A stretch of DNA of 23,501 bases, taken from contig VGWY01000010.1 in NCBI GenBank assembly GCA_016873575.1, forward strand, positions 1-23,501, in the 5' to 3' direction. The notes beneath the pieces were generated by a model. That model was not told the DNA's origin, made no database searches, and worked only from the letters and a program-made list of their open reading frames with translations. Position 1 is the first letter of the stretch. Every line of letters begins with the position of its first letter. The DNA is from Nitrospira sp. Lineage in GTDB: Bacteria; Nitrospirota; Thermodesulfovibrionia; Thermodesulfovibrionales; SM23-35. The position numbers and the translations under genes are program-made. Positions 1 to 6,550 of this stretch are shown here, one piece after another.

Positions 1-94
1 TTGCTAATATCAAGAAAGAGTATAGCCTTTTTTAAGCTCCCTCAACCTCACTGTAATATAGCAAGCTCTTTGCCAAAGAGGGGAAATGGAAAAG

Positions 95-161
95 ATTGAC
101 CCACTCGATTACGCGAAGACCCAGTATTATTAAGAGCATAGCTCAAGCCAGACCTGCTTAT
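95..161. repeat. Degenerate copy of a palindromic intergenic element
   Basis: The right end (about 140-161) matches the reverse complement of the left end of the element at 6351-6520 at roughly 18 of 22 positions (core CTCAAGCCAGACCTGCTT against CTCAAACCAGTCCTGCTT). Weaker similarity runs back to about 95. Just upstream, 67-81 is a small palindrome (CTCTTTG-C-CAAAGAG) of the same class as the one between cas3 and cas5. I see no gene in 1-179. Confidence 0.45.
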
Positions 162-179
162 AAAAGAGATTAATATACA

Positions 180-848
180 ATGGATATTCCCATAATAGGC
201 ATAACAGTAGATGTAGATATAGATGGTGAATATCTGAGACTCAAGCACCATTATCCCGGTGCAATAGTAAGGGCAGGTGGTATACCAATATTAATCCCTC
301 CAACAGGTAAACCTGCATCCTATGCAGAAAGGATTGACGGACTTCTTATTCCAGGAGGCAATGACCTTTATCCTTTTTATTACAATGAAGATATGATGCC
401 TCAGGTGAAACCTGTTCCAAGAGAAAGGAGTGACTTTGAGATTTCCTTACTGAAAGAGGTGGTAAGTCGTCAAATGCCTGTTATTGGAATATGTTACGGG
501 ATGCAGCTTATCAATGTTGCTTTTGGGGGTACGCTCTATCAGGATATTAATTCACAAGTGATAGAAGTAATCAATCACAAAAAAGATCATTTGATTGTGA
601 TAGACGAGGACAGGTTTTTTAGAAAGGGTGAATTTCTTGTAAACAGTACCCATCATCAGGCAGTGAAGGAGCTTGGTAAAGGCTTGAAGGCATTTGCATA
701 TTCAACTGATAATCTGATCGAGGGATTTTATATGGAGGACTATCCTTATCTCATCGGTGTGCAATGGCATCCCGAACGACTGATTGATGACAGCCTTTCT
801 TTAGAGTTGTTTAATTCATTTGTAGAGGCATCGAAAAAAAACAGATAA
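180..848 (+). CDS. Class-I glutamine amidotransferase-like hydrolase (peptidase C26, PuuD-like)
   Basis: A 222-residue protein of the gamma-glutamyl-GABA hydrolase / class-I amidotransferase family, which cleaves gamma-glutamyl amide bonds in the cytoplasm. Visible marks are the N-terminal strand PIIGITVD, the oxyanion segment LLIPGGNDL (about 55-63), the nucleophile elbow GICYGMQL with Cys105, THHQAV (about 157-162), and the GVQWHPE motif with His197 and Glu199, completing the Cys-His-Glu triad. It is somewhat shorter than the usual 240-250 residues. The start is ATG 180. Ribosome binding is weak (AAAGAGAT about 10 nt upstream). The next gene begins only 18 nt downstream and encodes a peptide-binding lipoprotein, so an operon for uptake and cleavage of gamma-glutamyl peptides or amides is a reasonable inference. 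The exact substrate cannot be told from sequence. Confidence 0.85.
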   Translation: MDIPIIGITVDVDIDGEYLRLKHHYPGAIVRAGGIPILIPPTGKPASYAERIDGLLIPGGNDLYPFYYNEDMMPQVKPVPRERSDFEISLLKEVVSRQMPVIGICYGMQLINVAFGGTLYQDINSQVIEVINHKKDHLIVIDEDRFFRKGEFLVNSTHHQAVKELGKGLKAFAYSTDNLIEGFYMEDYPYLIGVQWHPERLIDDSLSLELFNSFVEASKKNR

Positions 849-866
849 ACCACAGAGGACACAGAG
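847..866 (+). repeat. CCACAGAG-type intergenic repeat before a start region
   Basis: AAACCACAGAGGACACAGAG begins inside the TAA stop of the hydrolase gene and ends directly before the probable ATA start of the next gene. Other copies lie at 2439-2459 and 2508-2537 (an inverted pair) and at 4197-4217. The GAGG within it (855-858) is 8 nt before position 867, a normal Shine-Dalgarno distance. Confidence 0.7.
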
Positions 867-2420
867 ATAAAAACTGATAAGGTCTTTTGTATTTTTTTAT
901 TACTTATCTTCATTACATCATGTACATCTCAGAACCGTCTCGACGGGTATATTTATTACAGGCTAAATACAAACCCAACCACCCTTGACCCAGCACTTAT
1001 CGTTGATGTCACGGGCGGTTCGATTTCTGCGAAGTTGTTCAATGGACTTGTCAGACTGGGAGATGATATGAGCATCCAGCCTGATATTGCCAAAAGCTGG
1101 TCAATATCAAGGGATGGACTGACCTATATCTTCAGGTTAAAACATAATATATTTTTCTCAAATAAACGGGAAGTTAAGACCACTGACTTCAAGTATTCCT
1201 TTAAGAGAATATTGGCTCCTGAAAGTAAGTCTCCCAATACATGGGTGCTCGAAAAAATCCTTGGAGCAGAAGAATTTATGAAGGGGAGGGCAGGGGATGT
1301 TAAAGGGATAAGGGTAATAGATGATTATACCCTTGAGATACGCCTGAAAAAACCATTTTCACCATTCCTCAGCCTTCTTGCCATGACTGCTGCCTATGTT
1401 GTACCTAAGGAGGAAGTGGAGCGATGGGGGCCTGATTTTTCGAGTCATCCTGTTGGCACAGGGCCTTTTATCCTGAAGGAGTGGTTGCCAAACAGGGAGC
1501 TGCGACTACAAAAAAGAGAGGATTATTTTGATGGTCCTGCAAATGTAAAAGGCATGATTTACAGGATAATACCCGAAGACCTGACTACAGTAACAGAGTT
1601 TGAAATAGGAAACCTTGATGTAATTACGATACCTGCATCAGAGTATTCAAGATATAAGAACGACCCCCAAAGACAACCCTTTATTTCGTCAATCAAAGGC
1701 TTGAATACATATTATCTCGGTCTCAATTGTTCAAAGCCACCTTTTAATAATCTTTCTCTCAGAAAGGCTGTCAGTCATGCCATTGACAGGGAAAAGATAC
1801 TGAATACAATTTATGAAAAACGCGGGAGATTAGCACATGGCCCTGTACCTGATATTATGAGAAAGTGGAATACGCCATCTTATTATGAATACAATCCTGA
1901 AAAGGCGAAGGAATTAATCAAAAATGAAGGGCTCAATGGCGTCACAGTAAATTTTTATATAACAGCAGACCAGGAAGTTGTTGATATAGCAGAGGTTATA
2001 CAATCTTATATCAAAGCAGTTGGAATAAATGTCAGGATAAAACAGCTCGAATGGAGTGCCTATAAAGAGGCTGTCAATAAGGGAGAACCTGATATGTTCT
2101 ATCTGAGTTGGTGGGCGGATTACCCTGATCCTGAAAATTTTTTATTCCCACTGTTTCATTCTTCAAACTATGGTCCAGCCGGAAACAGGACAAGATATAC
2201 CAACCATACTGTAGATTCATTAATAGAAAAAGGCCAGCATGCACTTGACCAGAAGACGAGAGACTTATATTACAGTCAGGCTGAGGAGATAATAGTTAAA
2301 GAATCGCCCTGGGTATTTTTCTGGCACAGAACTGACTTTACTATCATGCAGCCGAGGATAAAAAATTATAAAATCTATCCTATTTACAGCATGGATAAGG
2401 GGACAGAGATCTCGTTTTAA
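867..2420 (+). CDS. Family 5 extracellular solute-binding lipoprotein (OppA/DppA-like), non-standard start
   Basis: Peptide- or nickel-type ABC substrate-binding protein anchored in the periplasm. The body shows family features: SWSISRDGLTYIFRL, HPVGTGPFILKEW, LRKAVSHAIDREKI, and a C-terminal DLYYSQAEEIIVKESPWVFFWH. The first ordinary start codon in frame is TTG 1035, but the open frame runs back to the stop at 846. The upstream codons read as a genuine lipoprotein N-terminus: K-T-D-K, a hydrophobic core from about residue 6 to 16, lipobox ITSC with Cys19, then the family-typical NPTTLDPA segment. I therefore place the start at ATA 867, which gives 517 residues, normal for the family. No ATG, GTG or TTG exists in that stretch, so either ATA is used or the original ATG has mutated. 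No permease or ATPase genes for it lie nearby. The second paralogue at 8418-10016 is more diverged. Confidence 0.85.
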   Translation: MKTDKVFCIFLLLIFITSCTSQNRLDGYIYYRLNTNPTTLDPALIVDVTGGSISAKLFNGLVRLGDDMSIQPDIAKSWSISRDGLTYIFRLKHNIFFSNKREVKTTDFKYSFKRILAPESKSPNTWVLEKILGAEEFMKGRAGDVKGIRVIDDYTLEIRLKKPFSPFLSLLAMTAAYVVPKEEVERWGPDFSSHPVGTGPFILKEWLPNRELRLQKREDYFDGPANVKGMIYRIIPEDLTTVTEFEIGNLDVITIPASEYSRYKNDPQRQPFISSIKGLNTYYLGLNCSKPPFNNLSLRKAVSHAIDREKILNTIYEKRGRLAHGPVPDIMRKWNTPSYYEYNPEKAKELIKNEGLNGVTVNFYITADQEVVDIAEVIQSYIKAVGINVRIKQLEWSAYKEAVNKGEPDMFYLSWWADYPDPENFLFPLFHSSNYGPAGNRTRYTNHTVDSLIEKGQHALDQKTRDLYYSQAEEIIVKESPWVFFWHRTDFTIMQPRIKNYKIYPIYSMDKGTEISF

Positions 2421-2438
2421 GCACAAAAATACATTTAA

Positions 2439-2537
2439 TAAACCACAGAGGTCACAGAGTCTGAAATTATTTAGGATTTAGATATTAGGATTTCGGATTT
2501 AAAATTTCTCTGTGTTCTCTGTGTACTCTGTGGTTTA
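2439..2537. repeat. Inverted CCACAGAG repeat pair enclosing a heptamer array, between convergent genes
   Basis: TAAACCACAGAG (2439-2450) is perfectly complementary to CTCTGTGGTTTA (2526-2537), 12 bp, and both arms extend with further CACAGAG units. Between them 2471-2505 is five 7-bp units (TTAGGAT, TTAGATA, TTAGGAT, TTCGGAT, TTAAAAT). It sits between the + strand oppA-like gene and the minus-strand sspB-like gene, so it could form a long hairpin acting as a transcription barrier in both directions. That role is inferred. Confidence 0.7.
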
Positions 2538-2557
2538 TTGCTTTATTTGAATTGCTT

Positions 2558-2992
2558 TTAGGTTTTTGTTTTTCTAAAATTCTTCAGTGAAACTATTTTC
2601 TCATCGGGCATTTCTTCTTTCTCTGGTTCCCTATGTTTTTGAGATTCATCAACTGAGTCCTTTACATTCCGCATATCCCACCTGTCAAACCTTACCTTGG
2701 CATCTGGAGAAAACACAGCCACTATGTCGTCATGGTGGATGAAGCATTTTTCGGCTCTATTACTAACCCCGAAACCAAGTGCGGCTATAATGCCTCCATC
2801 CTCAGTCCATTTAAGGGTTTTATAATTCTTGTTATTAAACACTAAGATTAATCCCTTCTCTTTCTCTCCATCTGTGAACCCTCTATTGCCTATTACGGTT
2901 TTGTCAGAATACTTAACAATTATGAAAACACGACCATAGTCATTTAAAAGATCATAGAAAAGATTCTGGAGATATTTAATTTGAATTTTCAT
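2558..2992 (-). CDS. SspB-like ClpXP adaptor protein (tentative)
   Basis: A 144-residue protein starting at ATG 2992 (MKIQIK). A longer reading from 3019 would start inside the hairpin at 3003-3035, so I prefer the inner start. The first 90 or so residues have the alternating pattern of the SspB fold, with a strand region near GLILVFNN, a short GGIIAALGFGVS segment and HHDDIVAVFS, resembling the family's VPLAAVLAIYA strand. Then come a charged, disordered linker rich in Glu, Asp and Lys and a C-terminal basic-hydrophobic tail, IVSLKNFRK. That tail resembles the ClpX-binding tail of alpha-proteobacterial SspB proteins. If this is right, it tethers SsrA-tagged or other substrates to ClpX. The assignment rests on overall layout and tail motif, not on a database match. 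Confidence 0.5.
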   Translation of the reverse strand: MKIQIKYLQNLFYDLLNDYGRVFIIVKYSDKTVIGNRGFTDGEKEKGLILVFNNKNYKTLKWTEDGGIIAALGFGVSNRAEKCFIHHDDIVAVFSPDAKVRFDRWDMRNVKDSVDESQKHREPEKEEMPDEKIVSLKNFRKTKT

Positions 2993-3002
2993 AGAAGCCT
3001 GT

Positions 3003-3035
3003 GAAAGCCCTGCAGGCAAAGCTCGCAGGGCTTTC
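3003..3035 (-). terminator. Strong hairpin downstream of the secreted-protein gene
   Basis: Perfect 11-bp stem GAAAGCCCTGC / GCAGGGCTTTC with an 11-nt loop, beginning 7 nt after the stop of the minus-strand gene at 3043. The T-rich flank is on the + strand side (CTTTCTTTATAACTATTTT). On the minus strand there is no clear T run, so it could instead be a processing or stabilising hairpin. Confidence 0.5.
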
Positions 3036-3042
3036 TTTATAA

Positions 3043-3693
3043 CTATTTTGCTTTCTTAATAATAATCCTGGCTGCCCGTACATTTATTTTGTATCCGCCT
3101 GAAACTGTAAAGTATCCTTTATATAGGTCGGACAGATCTGTAATCTTTGCAATAAACCAGTCCGAATTCCGGGCTTCATCTTTATTTTCAGGGGCACGGT
3201 ATATTCCATTATCCTGACGATCGAGGACAATTACCTCAACACCAAGTTTAAGGTCATTTTGTGTGGCTATTCTTGTTGAATAATAATATTTCGTCCATAC
3301 CTTATTTCCATCCGAAACCTTTAGAAATTCTCCTTCCCCTTTCGTCTTTTGAGTTGGCGGTGTAATCATCTTTGCAAGATAGACATAAATCCATTCCTGA
3401 TTCTTAAGGGGTTCTGTTGAGATGAAATAGTCATCCGATTGTATATAATGATCATCATCCTGGACAGAGACATCATTGGAAATCGTATCTTTGACAGGTT
3501 TTTGCGGTTGAGAAGAATCGTTTGACCGGACCGGTTTTTGAGGAGCAGTCTGATTATCCTGATTGGACAAATCACGCTGGTAAAGCCATTCCTCTGTTTC
3601 CTTAAATGTTTCGTCAATGCTTGATTCTGCATATGCATACCCTGCCAACCCGAGTGCAATAATGAAGAATACTATGAACAATTTACTTTTCAT
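3043..3693 (-). CDS. Hypothetical secreted protein with signal peptide
   Basis: I do not recognise the family. It has 216 residues. Residues 1-22 are a clear Sec signal peptide (MKSKLF, hydrophobic core IVFFIIALGLAG, cleavage motif AYA before Glu23). Residues 25-85 are low-complexity and polar, with two copies of QKPV about 15 residues apart, and look disordered. From about residue 95 a folded domain follows (QEWIYVYLAKMITPP, then KVWTKYYYSTRIATQNDLKLGVEVIVL, DWFIAKITDLSDLYKGYFTVSGGYKINVRAARI), probably mainly beta. The ribosome binding site is excellent (AAGGAGG about 7 nt before the ATG). It lies 34 nt after the RidA-like gene on the same strand and is likely periplasmic. Confidence 0.8.
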   Translation of the reverse strand: MKSKLFIVFFIIALGLAGYAYAESSIDETFKETEEWLYQRDLSNQDNQTAPQKPVRSNDSSQPQKPVKDTISNDVSVQDDDHYIQSDDYFISTEPLKNQEWIYVYLAKMITPPTQKTKGEGEFLKVSDGNKVWTKYYYSTRIATQNDLKLGVEVIVLDRQDNGIYRAPENKDEARNSDWFIAKITDLSDLYKGYFTVSGGYKINVRAARIIIKKAK

Positions 3694-3727
3694 GGAAACC
3701 TCCTTGACAATATTTTATATTCTCTAT

Positions 3728-4192
3728 CTAAACCTCAAAGATAAAATCTATCTCTAAGGGTGAATTTAAGGGGAGAACATTCACACCAACTGCTGCCCTT
3801 GCGTGTCTGCCTGCATCACCAAATATTTCAAAAAGAAGATCCGATGCTGCATTCAAGACCTTTGGTTGTTCAGTAAAGTCAGGCGCTGACGCAACATAAC
3901 CCGTAATCTTAACGCAACTTTTAACCTTATCGAGACCTCCCAGATGTGATTTCAGGATTGACAGGGCATTCATCACAATCTGTCTGGCATCTTCCTGCGC
4001 TTCTTCTAAGGGTACAGATTCGCCAACCCTGCCTGTTCTTCTTAGTTTTCCATCCCGGAGTGGAAGTATGCCGCTGAGGAATAAGAGATTTCCTGTCTTG
4101 ACACACGGCACATAAGAGCCGAGTGGCTTTGGTGACCCAGAAAGATATATGCCTAATTCTTCCAGTCTTTTTTCAGGCGATATATTTTTCAT
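3728..4192 (-). CDS. RidA family protein (YjgF/YER057c/UK114 superfamily)
   Basis: 154 residues; RidA proper is about 128. This longer form, with an N-terminal extension (RLEELGIYLSGSPKPLGSYVP) and the core GNLLFLSGILPLRDG, belongs to the YjgF-like subgroup common in bacteria. Other family marks are EEAQEDARQIVMNALSILKSHLGGLDKVKSCVKITGYVASAPDF and the C-terminal GRHARAAVGVNVLPLNSPLEIDFIFEV, where RidA carries its conserved Arg in a similar segment. RidA removes reactive enamine or imine intermediates, but function in this subgroup is not established. It follows the aconitase-family gene with only a CCACAGAG repeat between them. The GAGGG of that repeat, 11 nt before the ATG, is the only visible ribosome binding site. 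Confidence 0.8.
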   Translation of the reverse strand: MKNISPEKRLEELGIYLSGSPKPLGSYVPCVKTGNLLFLSGILPLRDGKLRRTGRVGESVPLEEAQEDARQIVMNALSILKSHLGGLDKVKSCVKITGYVASAPDFTEQPKVLNAASDLLFEIFGDAGRHARAAVGVNVLPLNSPLEIDFIFEV

Positions 4193-4196
4193 TTTT

Positions 4197-4217
4197 CTCT
4201 GTGCCCTCTGTGTTCTC
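4197..4217 (-). repeat. CCACAGAG-type repeat before the RidA-like start codon
   Basis: Read on the minus strand this is CCACAGAGAACACAGAGGG followed by CACAGAG, ending 4 nt before the ATG of the RidA-like gene. It is the same family as 847-866 and 2439-2537 and fills most of the gap to the upstream gene's stop at 4236. Confidence 0.7.
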
Positions 4218-4235
4218 TGTGGTAAAATTAATTCT

Positions 4236-5495
4236 TTACAACCCCAGTTCCTCTGGTATACCTATCCTCCCAAGCACTGCTGATGCTGCTGCAACAGCAG
4301 GGTTGGATAGATACACCTCGCTCTCACGATGGCCCATCCTGCCGACAAAGTTTCTGTTTGTAGTTGCAATCGCCCTTTCACCTTTTGCAAGTATTCCCAT
4401 ATGTCCACCGAGACATGGCCCACACGTTGGTGTGGAGACTACTGCTTCTGCCTCTATGAATATATCTAATAAACCTTTCTTCATTGCCTGTCTGTATATC
4501 TTCTGGGTTGCCGGTATCACAATCATTCTCACATTAGGATTAATTTTTCTGCCTTTTATAACCGTTGCAGCCTCTAATAAATCTTCAAACCTTCCGTTTG
4601 TACAGGAGCCGATGACAACCTGATCAATAGTAACTTCAAATAACTCTGCTGCAGGTCTCACATTCGATGGAAGATGCGGACATGCAACAGTAAGAGGGAT
4701 CTTTGAGCAGTCATACTCACGGATTTCTACATAGTGTGAATCTTTGTCAGATTTGTAAAAAATATATGGCCTTTTTGCCCTGTTTCTCACATACGATTTT
4801 GTGATTTTATCAGGTACAATGATTCCATTCTTCCCTCCAGCCTCTATAGCCATGTTGCACATGGTAAGCCTTCCATGCATTGGAAGATTCCCTATCGTCT
4901 CTCCTTCAAATTCCATTGCCCTGTAAAGCGCACCATCAACACCTATGTCTCCAATGGTATGAAGTATTAAATCCTTCCCTCCTGCCCACTTGTTTAGTTT
5001 GCCATAATAGATAAACTTCGTTGACTCTGGAACTTTAAACCAGCATTCCCCTGTTGCCATTGCAGCTGCTACATCTGTGGAACCTACTCCGGTTGAGAAT
5101 GCGCCAAGTGCACCATAGGTGCATGTGTGACTGTCTGCACCGATGACCAGATCTCCTGGCACAACAAGACCCTCTTCAGGAAGAAGTGCATGCTCGATAC
5201 CCATCCTGCCTACCTCAAAATAGAGGCTAAGATTGTACTCTCTCGAAAAATCCCTTAACATCTTACATTGCTCTGCTGCCTTTATATCTTTCTGAGGGGC
5301 AAAATGGTCAGGGATAAGGGTGATTCTGTCTTTATTGAATACATCCTTTGCACCGATCTTTTTAAATTCTGATATCGCAATGGGTGCAGTTATATCATTT
5401 GCAAGGATAAGATCAACCTTCGCATTGATTAATTCATTAGGTGAAACCTTTTTCTTACCCGAATGCGCTGCGAGAATCTTTTCAGTAATCGTCAT
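4236..5495 (-). CDS. leuC: Aconitase-family dehydratase large subunit (3-isopropylmalate/homoaconitase type, LeuC2/HacA)
   Basis: 419 residues, the length of the short archaeal-type LeuC/HacA group, which isomerises a 2-hydroxy acid by dehydration and hydration on a [4Fe-4S] cluster together with a separate small subunit. Cluster cysteines are visible: Cys298 in GSCTNGR, and Cys358 and Cys361 in TCGPCLGGHMG. Other family motifs are PDHFAPQKD (about 62-70), VIGADSHTCTYGALGAFSTGVGSTD (about 117-141) and NRNFVGRMGH near the end, with substrate-loop residues. It has a good ribosome binding site (GAGAGGTG before ATG 5495). The small subunit (leuD) is not adjacent. Downstream is a RidA-like gene rather than leucine genes, so isopropylmalate, homoaconitate and citramalate/methylmalate-type substrates remain possible. 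The gene symbol marks the family only. Confidence 0.85.
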   Translation of the reverse strand: MTITEKILAAHSGKKKVSPNELINAKVDLILANDITAPIAISEFKKIGAKDVFNKDRITLIPDHFAPQKDIKAAEQCKMLRDFSREYNLSLYFEVGRMGIEHALLPEEGLVVPGDLVIGADSHTCTYGALGAFSTGVGSTDVAAAMATGECWFKVPESTKFIYYGKLNKWAGGKDLILHTIGDIGVDGALYRAMEFEGETIGNLPMHGRLTMCNMAIEAGGKNGIIVPDKITKSYVRNRAKRPYIFYKSDKDSHYVEIREYDCSKIPLTVACPHLPSNVRPAAELFEVTIDQVVIGSCTNGRFEDLLEAATVIKGRKINPNVRMIVIPATQKIYRQAMKKGLLDIFIEAEAVVSTPTCGPCLGGHMGILAKGERAIATTNRNFVGRMGHRESEVYLSNPAVAAASAVLGRIGIPEELGL

Positions 5496-5511
5496 TACTC
5501 ACCTCTCTAAC

Positions 5512-5556
5512 AAATCCCCCCATCCCCCCTTTACTAAAGGGGGGTTAAGGGGGATT
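5512..5556. repeat. C-rich palindromic intergenic repeat (copy 1)
   Basis: A nested palindrome. The inner part is CCCCCCTTTA-C-TAAAGGGGGG, and the outer arms are AATCCCCC and GGGGGATT. It lies between the exporter permease stop and the leuC-like start on the minus strand. The copy at 10071-10105 shares inner and outer arms, and 15669-15730 is a related form. Confidence 0.75.
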
Positions 5557-5566
5557 ACGTTATAAA

Positions 5567-6331
5567 TCATTTTTTCCTCTCAAATAATTTGCCGGCAACA
5601 ATCACAAAGAGAACAGATGTTCCAATAATCACGGCTATATCTATTATAAACAAAAAATCAGGGCTCATTGTGCCTGTCTTGAACTGGAATAGTACATGCT
5701 TCATCGCATCAATACCATACGTAAGAGGATTTATCTTTGAAATTAGATTCAGGATATCCGGCAAAAGCTTTATAGGGTACATAGCACCTGAAAGAAAAAA
5801 CATCGGCATGATTATGAAATTCATTATTACACTGAAGCTCTCATAGCTCTCATAGAATGTTGCAAGGACAATCCCGAAAGCTGAGAGACAGAATGATAAA
5901 GCGGCAGATATGAGGATAACCCATATGATTTGGAGTATACCGAGCTTAAACCCTATGAAGGGGAAAAGGGCAAGGATAATTACTGCCTGGATGGTTGATA
6001 CAACTGTACCGCTCAATGCCTTGCCAATAACTATGGAAAACCTTGATACAGGTGCAACGAGGATCTCCTTCATAAAACCGAATTCCTTATCCCAGATTAT
6101 GGATATTGATGAAAAGATTGAGCTAAAGAGTATCGTCATCCCGAGTATCCCCGGAAAAATAAACTGTATGTATGGTACTCCGGTATCAGGCGATACGAGT
6201 CGGGACATCCCTGTACCAACAATAAACAGCCACAGGAGTGGCCTTGCGATTGTTGAAATAAGGCGGCTCCTCTCCCGTATGAATTTCTTAAATTCCCTCG
6301 CAACTATTACATAGATTGCATTAAATTCCAC
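5567..6331 (-). CDS. ABC-2 type transporter permease
   Basis: 254 residues with about six hydrophobic segments (near 30-48, 56-76, 105-126, 136-157, 166-187 and 229-248), the usual topology of DrrB/NodJ-type permeases. Family marks are the N-terminal amphipathic REFKKFIRERSRLIS, the KEFGFMKEILVAPVSR segment in the first cytoplasmic loop, and FFLSGAMYPIKLLPDILNLISKINPLTYGIDAMKH near the end, the classic ABC-2 signature. It pairs with the ATPase gene at 6551-7528. The two would form an exporter for a lipid, polysaccharide or drug-like compound, and the substrate is unknown. A 170-bp palindromic element separates the two coding regions. Confidence 0.9.
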   Translation of the reverse strand: MEFNAIYVIVAREFKKFIRERSRLISTIARPLLWLFIVGTGMSRLVSPDTGVPYIQFIFPGILGMTILFSSIFSSISIIWDKEFGFMKEILVAPVSRFSIVIGKALSGTVVSTIQAVIILALFPFIGFKLGILQIIWVILISAALSFCLSAFGIVLATFYESYESFSVIMNFIIMPMFFLSGAMYPIKLLPDILNLISKINPLTYGIDAMKHVLFQFKTGTMSPDFLFIIDIAVIIGTSVLFVIVAGKLFERKK

Positions 6332-6350
6332 AACCGTCCCTATCGGTGAT

Positions 6351-6520
6351 AAGCAGGACTGGTTTGAGCGACTTTCGAGATTTTTCGGTAACAGTTTCTT
6401 GGCGAAATGAAGCGGCCACAGCCTCGACTGTCTGAACCCGAAGGGTGAGTTTCGAGGCTGTAGCGGAATGAGATTAGAACTGTCGGAAAAGATCGTCGGA
6501 AGCGAAAACCGGTCCTGCTT
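6351..6520. repeat. 170-bp palindromic (MITE-like) element between ABC ATPase and permease genes
   Basis: Terminal inverted repeats: AAGCAGGACTGGTTT (6351-6365) pairs with AAAACCGGTCCTGCTT (6505-6520), with one mismatch. Inside is a perfect 10-bp stem, ACAGCCTCGA (6418-6427) / TCGAGGCTGT (6452-6461), holding a small ACCC-GAA-GGGT hairpin. A decayed relative lies at 95-161. No gene of its own is visible, and a minus-strand reading frame across it is a by-product. Confidence 0.75.
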
Positions 6521-6550
6521 ATGAAAAACCTATATTCCTGGATTTGAGAA

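Noticed and set aside
1..179. A partial gene at the left edge
   Set aside because: Stops interrupt the frames, and the stretch is better explained by decayed repeat sequence.
4123..4623. Plus-strand frame opposite the leuC-like gene
   Set aside because: The minus strand carries iron-sulfur cysteine motifs and a good start. The + frame is a shadow.
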